This document shows positions 11,301 to 26,000 of a stretch of 64,000 nt of DNA, piece by piece (positions within the stretch are counted from its first letter, which is position 1; each line of letters begins with the position of its first letter). This DNA is from Lucinisca nassula. Taxonomy: Eukaryota; Mollusca; Bivalvia; Lucinida; Lucinidae. The stretch lies in contig OY757011.1 of the NCBI GenBank assembly GCA_963580285.1, positions 161,311,908 through 161,375,907 on the forward strand. Reading direction: 5' to 3'. The notes under the pieces are model-generated. The model was not told the DNA's origin, searched no databases, and saw nothing but the letters and a program-made list of their open reading frames with translations. The translations under genes and the position numbers were made by a program.

Positions 11301-14300
11301 TCCTTTTGTTACATTATCCACCCAGTATACTCCATAACAAATAAAATACTTACTGCTGTTCTCCAAAGAAAATTTGGCTGTTGAGACAGAAGGTGTGACT
11401 GACCACGAGACAGAAATAGTCTCGTCTACATCGAGATCTGAAATGCATTGTAAATTGTTCCAAATTTTGACAAGGGATCTTGTGCCGTATAAATATAGCA
11501 ATCTCCTATTCCGTTTAGAAATCTATTTCTTTAATTAAACCAGGATCTCGCTGCATCGACTGAACAGTTTATAAACATGGAAGGCCCTGATCAGACGCCA
11601 CATTCTGCGGAGTCTCATCTGGTCTAAACGTTGATCAGTGTATCCGGTATCAATCATGGCGGGACAAGATATGCTTTTAAGCAAGACTTTGGCCTTCACA
11701 CCCAGATCACAATCATGACAGCTGTTGTGCTGAACAGAAATTTGTATCTAGTAGAGCTGATATAAAAAATCAAAGCATGGAGGGACTGCAGTTGTTCGGT
11801 TTTGTTTGTTTGATTTGAGGTTTAACGTCCCCGTCAACACTGTAAAGGTCATTTTGGAGACGCTGCTTCCAATTTTGTGGGACTTTTACCCGACATTGAG
11901 ATGAAATGACATCTCAAGCCCTGTCGCCCAATGAAACCAATAGGGTTTATTAGCATGGACGGTCCGCCTCACACCGCGGTTCCTGGACAGGCTTAGATCC
12001 TCTAAGCGGTTTACCAGTACTAGTGTGCGGGCCGGATTCAGCTCTGCGTGGAAGCATCATGCAGCAAATATATTTCTTCAAGCCCCTATGGGCGGGGGCC
12101 GTGCAGTTGTTCGGTACGACAGAAAAATACTAGCAATGTTTATTATTCGTATTAAATTGTAAATACAATTTCACTAATTTTCAGTTAATTGAATTAACAG
12201 AAATTAATTTCCACCATAAAAGCTGATTTAACTTACCGGAGACTGTTAACTTAGAAATACTTGCACCACTGGCTATTTCTTCAGAAACTGATATGGTGTC
12301 AGGAAGGTTTGTAATGACAGGAGGCGTGTTTGCATCTGGGAATTAAGAAAAACACTGCCTTAGCTGAAGTGAAATTCTAAGAACTATATCAAACGAGAAC
12401 ACAAGAAAGGGCTTCCATGGCCCCAAAGTTAAATGAACGCTGAACTTTTTTCATACTCAGTTCAATTGAGCCTGTGATACCTATTGATTTAAATTATCAA
12501 ATCACCAGCTTATGAGCATTTTTGTATGATTGCTAAACCGAGAATGAACTCATAAAAAATAAAAATGCCACTAGTTGTGGACGTTTTCATATTAATGAGC
12601 AGGACGCATTTTAATTAAATCTGTCATCTCATAAATCATCAAAATTCCAACAATAATAATAAGCAGGAAACTTTTTGTGCTCAATTGAGATAATCATGGA
12701 ATAACTACGGTTAATTACGAAAAACCGCCTATATAATTTTGACCCCCTTGAACCCAACTTTTATATAGTAAAACTGGGGTTTCCGGGGGTAAACCTTATT
12801 TTTCTTATTTCTGCTCAAAAATATAGATTGTGGGTACTCGTTAGAACCGCCTCGATGAGGCGGTTTTAACGAGTGCCAACAATCTATATTTTGAGCAGAA
12901 ATAAGAAAAATATCACAATTTTTCATCATAAAATTTTCATTTTTTCGGCGATAAAGGTGGCAATGTATTCGTATAGGCGTGTTTTCGTAATGGATTACCC
13001 GAGTATCTGAGAATATCTATGACGATCAGAATAGAATGAAATTTGTGTTGATCATAAATAATGAAATGTCAACAGTTGTAGGCATTTTTTAAGATTCATG
13101 AACATGACTCATGCCGTGCTCATTTGGGGTAGAGTATATAAACTCTTACGACATGATATTCGTAACGAAGGAAGGAATCATAGCTGAAAAAATCCCGCCT
13201 CCTATGTACTACATTTCGGTAACAGATCCGTGAAGCATACTGCATTCTTTGATATCTAAAAATGTTATTTTTCTGATGAAAATATGTGTAATTTTTCTTA
13301 TTTATTTTCCAAATATAGGTTGCGGGTTCTCGTTGGAACCGCCTCTATGAGTACGCACAACCCATGTCTTGGGTCAGAAATAAGGAAAATAATAAATACC
13401 CCTGTAAACCCCAGTTTTCTCTATGTAAAGTGGGGTTTGCAGGGATGTTCATTACACGGACTTGTGATGAATAAGTGGCGAGATATCTTTGTCAAACATA
13501 GTTCAATTTGCAGATAATGTAGCATTTATGCCGATTGCATATGTTTTTCTTAAAATGGTTTTAACAAGAAAAGATATGACAGAAAGTGTCATATTAAGTG
13601 ACACGATTGTGATTACATTGTACCAATTGGGAAAGAAACAGGCATTGATATCACAATATATTAAAACCGTCCAGTTATAAACTTATAAACAAGGATTATG
13701 AGATAAATGAATTTTCAGTATCAAATTAAAAAAAAAAAAAGACCTTTCCGACATTTTGTTACATTTGAAAACTTGAATATCTCAATTGGCATCACGAAAA
13801 CTCGCCTGTATAATTCTGAACCCCCCCCCCACCCCCACCCCCACCCCCCGAACTCCATTTCAAATAGTAAAACTGGGGTTTACAGGGGATATACTATATT
13901 ACTATATTTCTGCTCATATTTCGAGCAGAAATAAGACAAACATCACAACTTTTCATCTGAGAATTTTCGTTTTTTCGGCGGTTAAGTTTTCAATGTATTT
14001 GTATAGGCTATTTTTCGTGATGGACTGTTTGATATTTGTGGAAACCTGTGTTACATTCAACAGAGCCGGCCTCAGTGGCTCAGTCGGATGCGCGTCTGAC
14101 TGGTGATCAGGAGGACGCGGGTTCGACTCCCGCCGGGGTCGGCAACATTCTTTCGTGGAGATTGATCATGAAATATTTTCTACGGTCATTCTCTCCCTTC
14201 CGCTGATTCAAGAAGGGCAGTTGTCAGTTTCTGGCGAAAGAATGTGCACTGTACTGGTTAACCGCTTACGTATAAGCCTGCCCAGGAAAGTGTTGATAGG

Positions 14301-14662
14301 TAAACTGACCGGCTCAAAAATGACCTAAATAGTGTTGACTGGGCCGTTAAACTCCAATACAAACAAACAAACAAACAAACATTCAACAGTGTAAAATTTG
14401 ACAGATATGAATTCGACACACTTTGATATTTTTGGACACAGCCTTAGCAAAGTAACAGACCGACAAGCTCGATCAGCAAATCAGCAAAAAGGCTATTCTT
14501 TATTCTTAGCAACATCCTTTCCAACAACAAGAACAACACAAGTCCACTAATGCAGTGGTTATAATTATAATTATAATTATTAGTATTTTTTTATTATTCT
14601 CCTTCTGCAACCAGACACCGTCGTGATATTACTGAAAAATTGTTGAAAGCGACGTTAAACCC

Positions 14663-14744
<82 letters not shown>

Positions 14745-17014
14745 TATTCTCCTTCTTCTTATTATTATCGTTTTTTATCATAATAATTGTCATTTTAGTA
14801 TTATTAATATATACTTTCCACGAAACATAGTGTACCCGCCCATCGGGGCTCGGAGATATAGATTGAGCTTGATGCTTCTTTGTGGAGCTGAAACCGACCG
14901 GGTTAATCGTTTAGAAGGTCTTAGCCATGCCAGGCAAGTTGTTTGAGTCGGACAGTCCATGCATAAATCCAAACGGTTTGATTCAGGAGGTAGGACTTGA
15001 GAAGTCATTTCGTCTCAATGACGTGTAAAAGTCCCACAAATTGAAGGCAACGTCTCTTAAATGACCTAATTAGTGTTGATTGGCACTTTAAAGCTCAACT
15101 CATACAACCAAAACCAACAAACATCATTGGCTAGTGTTTATCCACTTCAAGCGCCGATTTGACGGGACCGGTTTCTTAAACAAATCTGGTTTGTTATAGA
15201 TAATATTGCTTGTGTAAATCAAAATAACTGATAAATTTTAAGCGGCAAATATATACTTACCGGAAACGAAAACTATACAAGTCATCCATTTTTAAATTGT
15301 CTCTGGTAAAAAAATTTAAATAAAATTTGAATTCAATTATATAAATTATCATCAGTAGCATCTCTGCTACTGATTTATTGCATATAATGTTTAATGATAG
15401 CTACGATTTAACGGGTAAGGTCAAAGATTCAAGGCAAGAGTCAGAATCCTGGTGTTCAAGTTTCCATTGAGTCAAACTTTTTGTGTCGCGAAGGTGGTTC
15501 TCATTTTTACCAGTTGTTCACTTGACATTCGGAATAGCGTTTATAAAATCAAAAGTTTCGCAATGATTGAAATATTATCGACCTTTTAATACTGGACCAA
15601 AAGACCGGAAGTTAGCAAAGTGTATAGCAATTTGGATTGTGGTTATTGTTTTAATTAATATTTAAGACTAAACTGAAACAACTATTGTAAAACTATTAAC
15701 AGCACTTTTGGGTCGTTTCTTGCAGTTTTTGAGATTTCAATAGAATGTTTGTTTTTCGATATTTTTTAGATGTTATGTTCTTTTATTAATTCTTGCTTTT
15801 GACTTATTACGTGTACGATAAAATGTTGTAGTCAAAGTACGATTACAAAGAGATTTTGTGAAAAATGCAATTTTTACATTTTCCGACAAAACATTTATTT
15901 TGAACACCAAATTTTCTTTAAATGGTTACAAGCTTTATGTCTATAGATAGCCAAATCTTTCATCAGTTATTTTTTGTCACTCGAGCTTTTGATTACCTAA
16001 CTCTTTAATGTCACTAATATTTTTTTTCAATACATGTACCTTTACACATTAATTCTAACACGAGTTGCTTACATGATCTGATAATACTGTGTATTATTAT
16101 TGAAAGGATTTATATGTCACATTTTTATTTACAGCACTTAAAAGTTTTTCCATAGACACTTTGTGAAAAAAATAAGATTGGTTCTGATTATTTTGGATAC
16201 AATATTAAAAGATCATTTGATGGATATTATAAGGGTGTGTAAGGAGCATAGTGGACTCAGAACCATTGGCGTTTTGGTATGGAAACCTGTGTTTCAAACT
16301 TGCTCACATGTACATTGTGCTGCGCTCTGACTTTTGAGAGAAGCAATGCAATATACTAACTTAAAAGATAAAGCACTTTAGTCACAAAGATAAATATATA
16401 GTAACATATAGCTGTCAATAGGATATCATTTCATTATGTTATTTGTTTAAAATGATTTTGTTTGATTTGAGGTTTAACGTCCCCGTCAACACTGTAAAGG
16501 TCATTTTGGAGACGTTGCTTCCAATTTTGTGGGACTTTTACCCGATATTGAGAAGAAATGACATCTCAAGCCCTGTCGCCCAATGAAACCAATAAGGTTT
16601 ATAAGCATTGACGGTCCGATTCGTGCGCACCGCTTTGCCTGGGCAGGCTTAGATCCTCTAAGCGGTTTACCAGTACTCGTGTGCGGGTCGGATTCACCTC
16701 TGCGTGTAAGCATCATGAAGCCCATATATTTCTTCAAGCCCCGATGGGCGGGGGCCGTTGTTTCAAATGCAGTCTATAACATTTACTTGAAAGGGACTGA
16801 AAACAATTTGCTCTTCATCCATAATTATGCTGTGTAAATGGCATTTCTCTAACGATACGATTGCGGGTTGAAATGTAAAGTAGAAACCTTAATTTTCTTG
16901 ACATAAAATAGGATTACAAGGGCATTGCATGAGCATATTAACGTGATGAAAAAAAAACTGGATAAAATTAGTCAATATTGTTTGTTGGAATGTACATAAA
17001 TAATAATAATAATA

Positions 17015-17053
<39 letters not shown>

Positions 17054-20000
17054 CTATAACTACTACTACTGCTACTACTACAGATGAAAATTTTAATAAT
17101 AAAACGATGATGATAATAGTTATACTGTTATTACTTTTCCCCAACTGAAACTATTATTTGGTCCCCGCCGATCGGGGCTTGCAGAAATAGATTGGGCTAC
17201 ATGATGCTTCCACGCAGAGCTGCACATGACAGGAGGTCTTAGCCTGCCCAAGCAAAGTGATGTGAGATGGACCGTCCCTATATATAAACCCTTTTGGTTT
17301 GTTTGTGTGACAGGGCTTGAGATGCCATTTCATCTCAGTGTCGGGTAAATCTCACAAACTGGAAGCAACGTCTCCAAAATGACCCAAATAATGTTGTCGG
17401 GAACATAAAATCTCAATACAAACAAACAAACCACTACTACTGATGATACTACTTACAATAAAGAAAATAATAATCTTATTAAAAAAAAACGCCCAAAGAC
17501 GGTTCTTCTGTCGCGGTTTATTTTTGTTATGGTTTGTCTTTGGGTGTGTGTATCGATTGTATTGTTTTTCTTTTGGATAGCCAATTGGCCATTTTGTGGG
17601 AAAGCAAATGTCCTTTTGGCTTTCAACTATTGATGTTTCCATTTGGGTCTAGTTGTTTCATGTTTGTGTTTCTTTCCCTTTGATGTCTCTGATGAGAGCT
17701 GTGTGTTAATTGTATCGATTCCTGATCATTACCTTCATTTCTATTTTAGAACGGTCACTGAAAAGAATTTCACATGGGGGGGGGGGGGGGGGGGAAAGCT
17801 TAAATCTATTTTACGCGGCCGCATTTCTCGCCCTTACTTCCGCCGCGATTTAGACAAATAATCTGTTCAGTCCGCATGAAGGCTTCCTGACTCACCAGTA
17901 CAACATCTCCGAGAACACAAAAATCCAACAACCACAGAGATGAAAACCAATATCCAAAGCATTTTGTTTAATTACTTGAATAATGTAGAACTAGGGTGAC
18001 GATTTGCCCGTATAAACCTTTGTATTACCTCGCATTCTGTGTTTGCTTGCACAAGTTTCATGTTTTGTAAGTATCTTAACCTTTGTACGACAATAAAATC
18101 TTCCATCTTAAGGGGAATGGGAACACCTGGCACATTTTCCGCCATTTTTTCAAAGGGAGACAACTTTCGGGGCTTCCAGTTCGCTTTTCTATAGGCTCAG
18201 TCCCGCTGAAAAAGGGGTCTACTCTTAATGGAAAGAATTTGCTCCTCAGGAGCAAATTCTTTCCTTTAAGAGTTGACCCCTATTGACATGGGAGACAAAA
18301 ATAATTTTGTAGGAGTTGCCTCCCCTGAAGGTGTACCCATTCCCCTTAAAAGTTAGGAGTGGTCCATTTCCAATTATAGAGATGTCAAGTTTGTTTTGTT
18401 TTTGGTAATTTTTGAAGAAAAATGTATGTTAATTACGCAAACAGTGTGGAACCAGATCAGACACCGAGTTCTGCGGCGTCTGATCTGGGTCTGCACGGTT
18501 TGTTAATGCTCCCTGTAGGGGAAGCTAGGCATATTTGGATTAACTTGTAGATTTGGTTAGTTCTCTGTACATTGTCACATAAAGATTCAGCCAAACTCAC
18601 GGGTTTCTATACTATAATTAACTGCTTAAATTTCTATTTAAAATCTTTTGTAAATTTATACAATGATTATAGTCTATGTTATTCCCTATCTTTACATCTT
18701 TTGTTTGCTAAACACATAATTTGAGTTTTAAGTTATCATAATCGATTAGGGCATCTGCCGATCGGGATTTGAAGAAATAAATTAGGCTGCATGGTGCTTC
18801 CGAACAGAACTGAAACTGACCGCAAGTGAGTACTGGTAAACCGCTTAGAGGGTCTAAGATTGCCCAGGCAAAGTGGTGCGAATAGGACCGTCCATGAATA
18901 TAAACCGTATTAGTTTCATTTAGCGGCAGGGCTTGAGATGTCATTTAAACTCACTATCGGGTAAAAGTCCCACAAAATTAGCAGCAATGTTTTAAAATGG
19001 CCTATCTATTGTTGACGAGGTCGTTAAATCTCCAATCGAACAAATTACAATCGACTTGAATCCAACCCCCTTGAAAGGGTCTAGGATGTCCGAAGTCTGG
19101 CCAACACACATCTGCGAAGCGCAAGAATGAATCAAATGTGAGTTATAAAAGAATGCAGTATGTCGCACAACAAAATCAAAGCATAAATGGCAGCGGTGGG
19201 TCGATTTTCTCTAAGTGTAGGCTGGGAAAATAATCCTGAACGAGGACGAAGACTATTTCATTTAACCTTTCAATCACTCAGGGTAGATCCGGATCAGGTC
19301 CCAAGGTTATACAACTTTTTTCATGCTCAACTCAGCTGAGCATGAAACTTGTGCTGCTCATACAAATTAAAACACTAATAAGTTGAGCATTTTTTCTTTC
19401 TCAGATCGCAGAGAATGCTATTTGTTTAGCTCACAAATTTTAAAATGCCAACAATTGTTTGCATTTAAAATTTGTGAGCAGTACAAATTTCATGCTCAAG
19501 TGAGTTGAGCATAAAAAAGTTTTATAACCTCAGGACCAGATGTCAGGTTATGTAGTGCCTGATCTGGGTCTTCACTTCTTTCCCGAGTCCCCTTTTTGGG
19601 ACCTTAGGCATATACTGGCTTACAAATTCCATTTAAGGGCAATCGGAACACCTTCACGGAAGGCAACCCCTGCAGAAGTACTTTTGTCTCCCATGTCAAT
19701 AGGGGTCAATTCTTAAAGGAAAGAATTTGCTCCAAGCGTAGACCCCATTTTCAGTGAGACAGCGCTTAAGGAAAAACGAACATGAAGTCTCAAAAGTTAT
19801 CTTCCTTTTGAAAAATAATGGAACAATCTACCAAATGGACCCCGTCAAGCGATTTTGGTACTTATCGCCTATGCGAGCAGCGAAGGTTCAGGCGAGACTT
19901 ATCGCCTATGCGAGCAGCGAAGGTTCAGGCGAGCCTGCGCATCCGCGCAGTCTCGCCAGAACCTTCGCTGCTCGCTCATACAAGCAGTGAATCAAGAGGA

Positions 20001-23000
20001 ACCTTTAGACAGAAAACCATATTCCTGGCCCCTCTGAATGGCTGGGCATGCGCAGTTAAAATTTGTCATGACGGAATGCTCGAAGACACAAATTCGCTTG
20101 GCGGGGCTCAAATGTTCCCATACCCCTTTGGAATTAACTCACTACACGAACCCAGTCAAAGTTTTACGGATAACCGTCTCTTTGCATAGCACCCCGACGT
20201 CTCAGTAAAAAGATAATGCGGCTATAAATTATCGTTGTCTGGATTTTGTACCATTACGCCTATACAAATGCATTGTAAACTTTACCACCGAAAAAAATGA
20301 CAAATTTAAGATGAAAAATTGTGATATCTTTCTTATTTCTGCTCAAATGTTGGAACTCGTTAGAACCGACACATCGAGGGGGTTCTGACGAGTATCTCGA
20401 TGAGGCGGTTCTAACGAGTCACACAATCTTTATTTTGAGCAGAAATAAAAACAAAAAAGTAAACCAATGTAAATCCCAGTTTTTATATATAAAAGCGGGG
20501 TTCAAGGGGATCAAAATTATCTGGACGTGTTTGCGGGATGGCCAGTAGTTTATAAGCGGACGAAAGCAATACGACTAAGTATTGCCAATCAATCTACCAT
20601 TTCAAAAGTAAAACCGCCTACATGTTGCATGAACACGGTTAGTATCTCGGCAGGAAGAGGCAGCTGGTGTCTTTGACTTCCTCGATTTTGTAGCCTGTCA
20701 TGTTTAATTCACCTTATTTGCATTACCTGCTGCTGGTTCCTAGTCTAAAGGTTATCAATGATGGAAAAACAGGTAACCATACCCCCCTGACCTTGAAAGG
20801 TCAGGGGGGTCTGGTTACCTGTTTTTCCAAAATATACAATGTGCAAGCTTGGAGCCAGCAAATAATGCAACTATGGTGAATAGTTTCTGTTCTCTTGCAT
20901 TTTCTCTTACCCCCTTTTTGTACTGACCCCCCCCCCCCCCCCCCCCCCCCACCCCACACACACACTTTACATTATCAGGAGTCTATTTCGCAATTTGGAA
21001 TGGTTGTCAGATTGAGTGTTTTAGAATCTGTGAAGGCCCTGATCAGACGCTGCGTGTGCACTGTTTGCAAATGACCCGTTTGACTAATGGACTAATGCTA
21101 GGAGGTGTGTCAGTTGTTTATTGCCTTTCCTGGAAAACAATAGTTCTTTTGTTGTTGTTGTTGGATGACCGTTAAAACATAAACAATTGTCAATATGCTT
21201 TATCTAAAATAGAAGTGAAGGCAGTGATCAGAAATCGCTAAGATTAACCCACATCTCCCATCAGAGACACCAATATGGAGCGCCGTTTTACTATTTAATC
21301 CGTATTTATTGATATTCATAATTCGATTTATGGATATCCATAAATCACCCGAATAATGGATATCCATAATTCGAATTATAGATATTCATAAATCGAATTA
21401 TGAATATACATAATTCGATTAATGGATATCATTAATTCTAATCAATTGATGGATATCCATAGTTCGAATTATGGATATCTATAATTCGAATTATGGATAT
21501 CCATTATTCCTCTGATTTATGGATTACGCCCATGCAGGTGATACAGGACGTTTATTGGTCTCCTGGAAGTAGTCACCCTAACCACCTGGGTTTAACTCCA
21601 TGTCCCACCTGGACTCCCAAGCTGACAGGGTGTTTAGATCATTTTTATAGCTCCTGGTCACTATACGCTCCTATGGTGAGGTAAACGGCCGTGTCGTCGG
21701 CAAACAGACGTCATTTATATTGACAAGGAACAGGATCGGGCCCAGTACAGAACTCCTGGCGAACTGGGACCGAACCTGATTCCTCACCCTCACGGATTAC
21801 CGACGGTGACCGAATACCTAAGAAGGCATGGATCCAACCCAGTGCTTTCCCCTCTTATCCCGTATTGGTGGAGTTTTCAAAGGAACTTCGAGCGTAATGT
21901 AGGCTAAATGTCTAAATAGTCGAGATTTTTCGTTCTTTTCTTTTTTTTCTTTGCAAAGGGAGCATTTATTATAAATCTGGTTTATTTGCAGTGGAGAATT
22001 ATGGATATCCATAATTCGATGTATGGATATCAATAAATCGAATAATGGATATCCATTATTCGATTTATGGAATCCATTATTCGATTTATGGATGTCATTA
22101 ATTCATATCAATTTATAGCTATCCATAATTCGAATTATGGAGAAACACAAACATGAAATAACTGGCCTGTAATGGAAACATCAATAGCGGAAAGCCAAAA
22201 GGAGCTTTATTTTCCCACAAAATGGCCACGTGGTTATACCCCCCGCCCCACCCCCACCCCCAAAAATGCAATCGATACACACTCTCAAAGAAAAACCATA
22301 ACAAAACTATAAATGTTTTCAGAGGAAAACAATGTCCCCCTACCATAAATTCTTGAAACACTTTAACAACTAGGTTAGAGTCACCAAAATGGAAGCTGCA
22401 AACAAGCCATTTTTGGCCAAAAACAGACAGTTTTCTTGGGAGCCTGTGACCTTAAAAAACAAACAGTCATTAAAAAGCTCAGATCATCAGACAAATTTGG
22501 TAGACTGTAATTAAATATTGTACCGATTTTGACCAACATTCATAAATAACAACAACATCAGGAAAAACAAAAACCCCAAATTACAACATTTCAGCGTTTT
22601 CTGGAAATAGTGTAGCGTTCAATGCAGACTACACAGCATATTTAATTTCTACTCTGTACTGCAAACAAAAAATAGAAACGTTTTCAGAGGAAAGCAATGT
22701 CCTCCCACCATAAATATATCTTAAAACACACATTTGACTTCAACAACTAGGTTAAAGTCACCAAAATGTAAGCTGCAAACAAGCCATTTTTGGCCAAAAA
22801 CTCAGTTTTCTCGGGAGCCTGTGACCTTAAAAAAACAGTCATTAAAAAGCTCAGATCACCAGACAAATTTGATAGACTGTAATTTGTTTGTTTGATTTGA
22901 GGTTTAACGTCCCCGTCAACACTGTAAAGGTCATTTTGGAGACGTTGGTTCCAATTTTGTGGGACTTTTACCCGACATTGAGATGAAATGACATCTCAAG

Positions 23001-26000
23001 CCCTGCCACCCAATCAAACCAATAGGGTTTATAAGCATGCACGGGCCGACTCGCACTGCTTTAAATATTGTACTGATTTTGACCAACATTCATAAATTCT
23101 TAAATGATACAGGTTACAGATAAACCATTGTTTGGCCCCCAAAAGAACAGGTTTCGGGAGACCTTGGCCTTAGAGTGCAGACAAACCATTTTTGGCCCAA
23201 CATTGACTGTTTGTGTGGGGGGGGGGGTGACCTTGAAAAAGGTCAAGATCACCAAAATCTAACCAAGTCTGTGGTATGTTGTATTGATATATTGTACCAA
23301 GTTTGACTATAATTAATAGGGTAGAGTGCAGACAAGCCATGTTCGCCCAAAATTGACTGTCTTTTGGGCGCTGTGACTTTGTAAAAAGGTCAAGGTCGCC
23401 AACATCTAACAATCTGCGGTTTGTTGTAATGATATATTGTACCAAGTTTGACTAAAATTAATCAATTCGTTAATGAGAGAGCGCAGACAAGCCTTTTTGG
23501 GGCCAAAAATGACAGTTTTTGGGTTACTCTGACCTTGAAAATGAGGTCAAGGTCACCAAAGGCTAATCAAATCTGCGGTATTTTGTATTGATATATTGTA
23601 CCAAGTGTGACTAAAATTAATCAATTGATTAATGTGAGAGTGCAGACAAGCCATGTTTGGACCCAAAATGACTGTTTTGGCGTCCTGTGACCTTGGAAAT
23701 GAGGTCAAGGTCACCAAAATCTAATCAAATCTGCAGTTTGTTGTAATGATATACTGTATCAAGTTTGATTAAAATTAATCAACGCGTTAATGAGATAGAG
23801 TGCAGACAAGTCATTTTTATCCTAAAATGACTTTTCTTGGGTCGCTGTGACCTTGAAAATGAGGTCAAGGTCATCATGACCTAACGACTGTTTTCTCTTA
23901 TCCTAATGATGTGTTTATGCAAGCTCAGGAGATATAATGCTTCAAACAGGCTACGCCGACGCAGTCGCAAACGGGATCCGCACCAAAAACAATATGTTCC
24001 CCTCCCCTCCGGTGGGGGTGGGGGCGACATAAATATAACGCGACAGAAGAACCGCATTGGAACGGTCAGTGAAACGAATTCCATTTGATTTTACACGGCC
24101 GGAATCCTCGCCCTTACTTCCGTCGCGATTAAGACAAATAATGTGTTCAGTCCGCATGAAGGCCTCCTAACTCACCAGTGCAACATCTCCGAGAACACAA
24201 AAATCAAACACCCGCAGAGATGAAATAACTGTGAGGACTCGACAACAAGAAACCACCGAAATGCTGGAGCAAAAGAAAATCAACAGTAAGACTCCGATGG
24301 GCCCAACCAATAAACGGGATCCGCACCAAAAACAATATGTCCCTCTCCCCTCCGGTGGGGGACATAAATAAACCGCGACAGAAGAACCGCATTGGAACGG
24401 TCAGTGAAACGAATTCCACTCGATTTTACACGGCCGGAATCATCGGCCGTACTTCACTCGCGATTAAGACAAATAATTTGTTCAGTTCGCATGAAGGCTT
24501 CCTAACTAATCAGTGCAACATCTCAGAGAACACAAAAATCAAACACCCGCAGAGATGAAACAACAGTGAGGACTCGACAGCAAGAAACTGATGAAATACT
24601 GGAGTAAAAGAAAATCAACAGTAAGACTCCGATGGGCCCAACCAGAGACAGATCATCACTTATCTAATACCACTTGTAAAGCTCAGAAGTACCAAATATA
24701 TGAGGTTTAACGTCTCCGTGACCACTATTTAGGTTATTTTGGTGACGTTCCTTCCAAATTTGTGGGACTTTTACCCAACATTGTGATGAAATGACATCTC
24801 AAGTCCTCTCGCCCAATGAAACCAGTAGGGCTTATAAGCGTGGACGGACCGATCGTATTCCTCTAAACGGTTTACCAGTACTCGTGTGCGATCGGTTTCA
24901 GCTCTGCGTGTAAACATCATGCAGACCATCTATTTCTTCAAGCCCCGATGGGCCGCGGCCATACAGATAGCAAATATATCATTTTGAAAATCTGGAGTTG
25001 TCCCTTTTAGCTCTGATGTGATAACATACCATAAGGACACCTTTTACTCAAAAACAGATAGTGAGCAGCAGTCATCAAGCATCAAGTCATATGCAATAGC
25101 AGAATCTGCTGAAAAATTCTTACAGCAGAAAGATATAGAAAATCTCCAGAATATAAAAACAGGTGAGACAGAGTAAAATAATGGGAGGGAATACAATTAC
25201 AGACTATCATGTCATAAAAAATATAAAACACAATGAAACGATTGTTTCAAGGTTTAAAAAAGTAGAATAAAGAAGGAAAGTGTGCAGTTTAAGACACTAA
25301 AATAGCAATAATGTTAGACCATTGCAAAAGAAACAAACAAATACAGCTGTAGTTGACTCTCCAACTGCTTGTCCACTAGAATTAACTAGAACAAACATAA
25401 CTAACATGAAGACTACTCAGATTCTGAAGATGAAATTCCGGCAAAAGATAACATTGTACTTTGCAAAACGTCAAATCCAGACTTGAGGAAAATGGCATTT
25501 GTGATAATATTGCATGCGGATCAGTTAGAAGTATGTGCATGTTCGGTTCATCTTTCACTTTGCAACTTAGTCAGCGTACTCAGAAGGGATGGTGTGATAT
25601 TTTTATGTGTCCCCTTAAGACTCAAAATTGATAGTACTGAAATTTACAACATCTTGGAACTGTGAACTGCTGATTAGTTTCTCTCTTTGAATATTACTGT
25701 TCTTTTGTGTCAGTTTTTGCATGTGTTATAATTTGATCGACAGTAAACTTTTCAAAGTGGCCGGAATACTTTTACTGGATCAGTGTTCTTCATGCTAATG
25801 TCGCTTTTCAAAGTGACAGCTTTTGCTGGATAAACACGGGGTAATTTAAAAAAAATGTTACTTAATTGTTCACATTCGATTCATTTATAATGTTATTCAA
25901 CGGGAAAATTTTTAAGATTTGTCTGCTACGTACGCTCAAATTTGTTATGTGGACGAAATTTGGTTGAGCGGGGTTTATTAGCCGAAACTACGTAGTATGA

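Noticed and set aside
16501..16837. Overlapping reading frames on both strands, also at 44143-44413 and 52695-52991
   Set aside because: They translate group A SINE copies; the same peptides recur wherever the SINE does.
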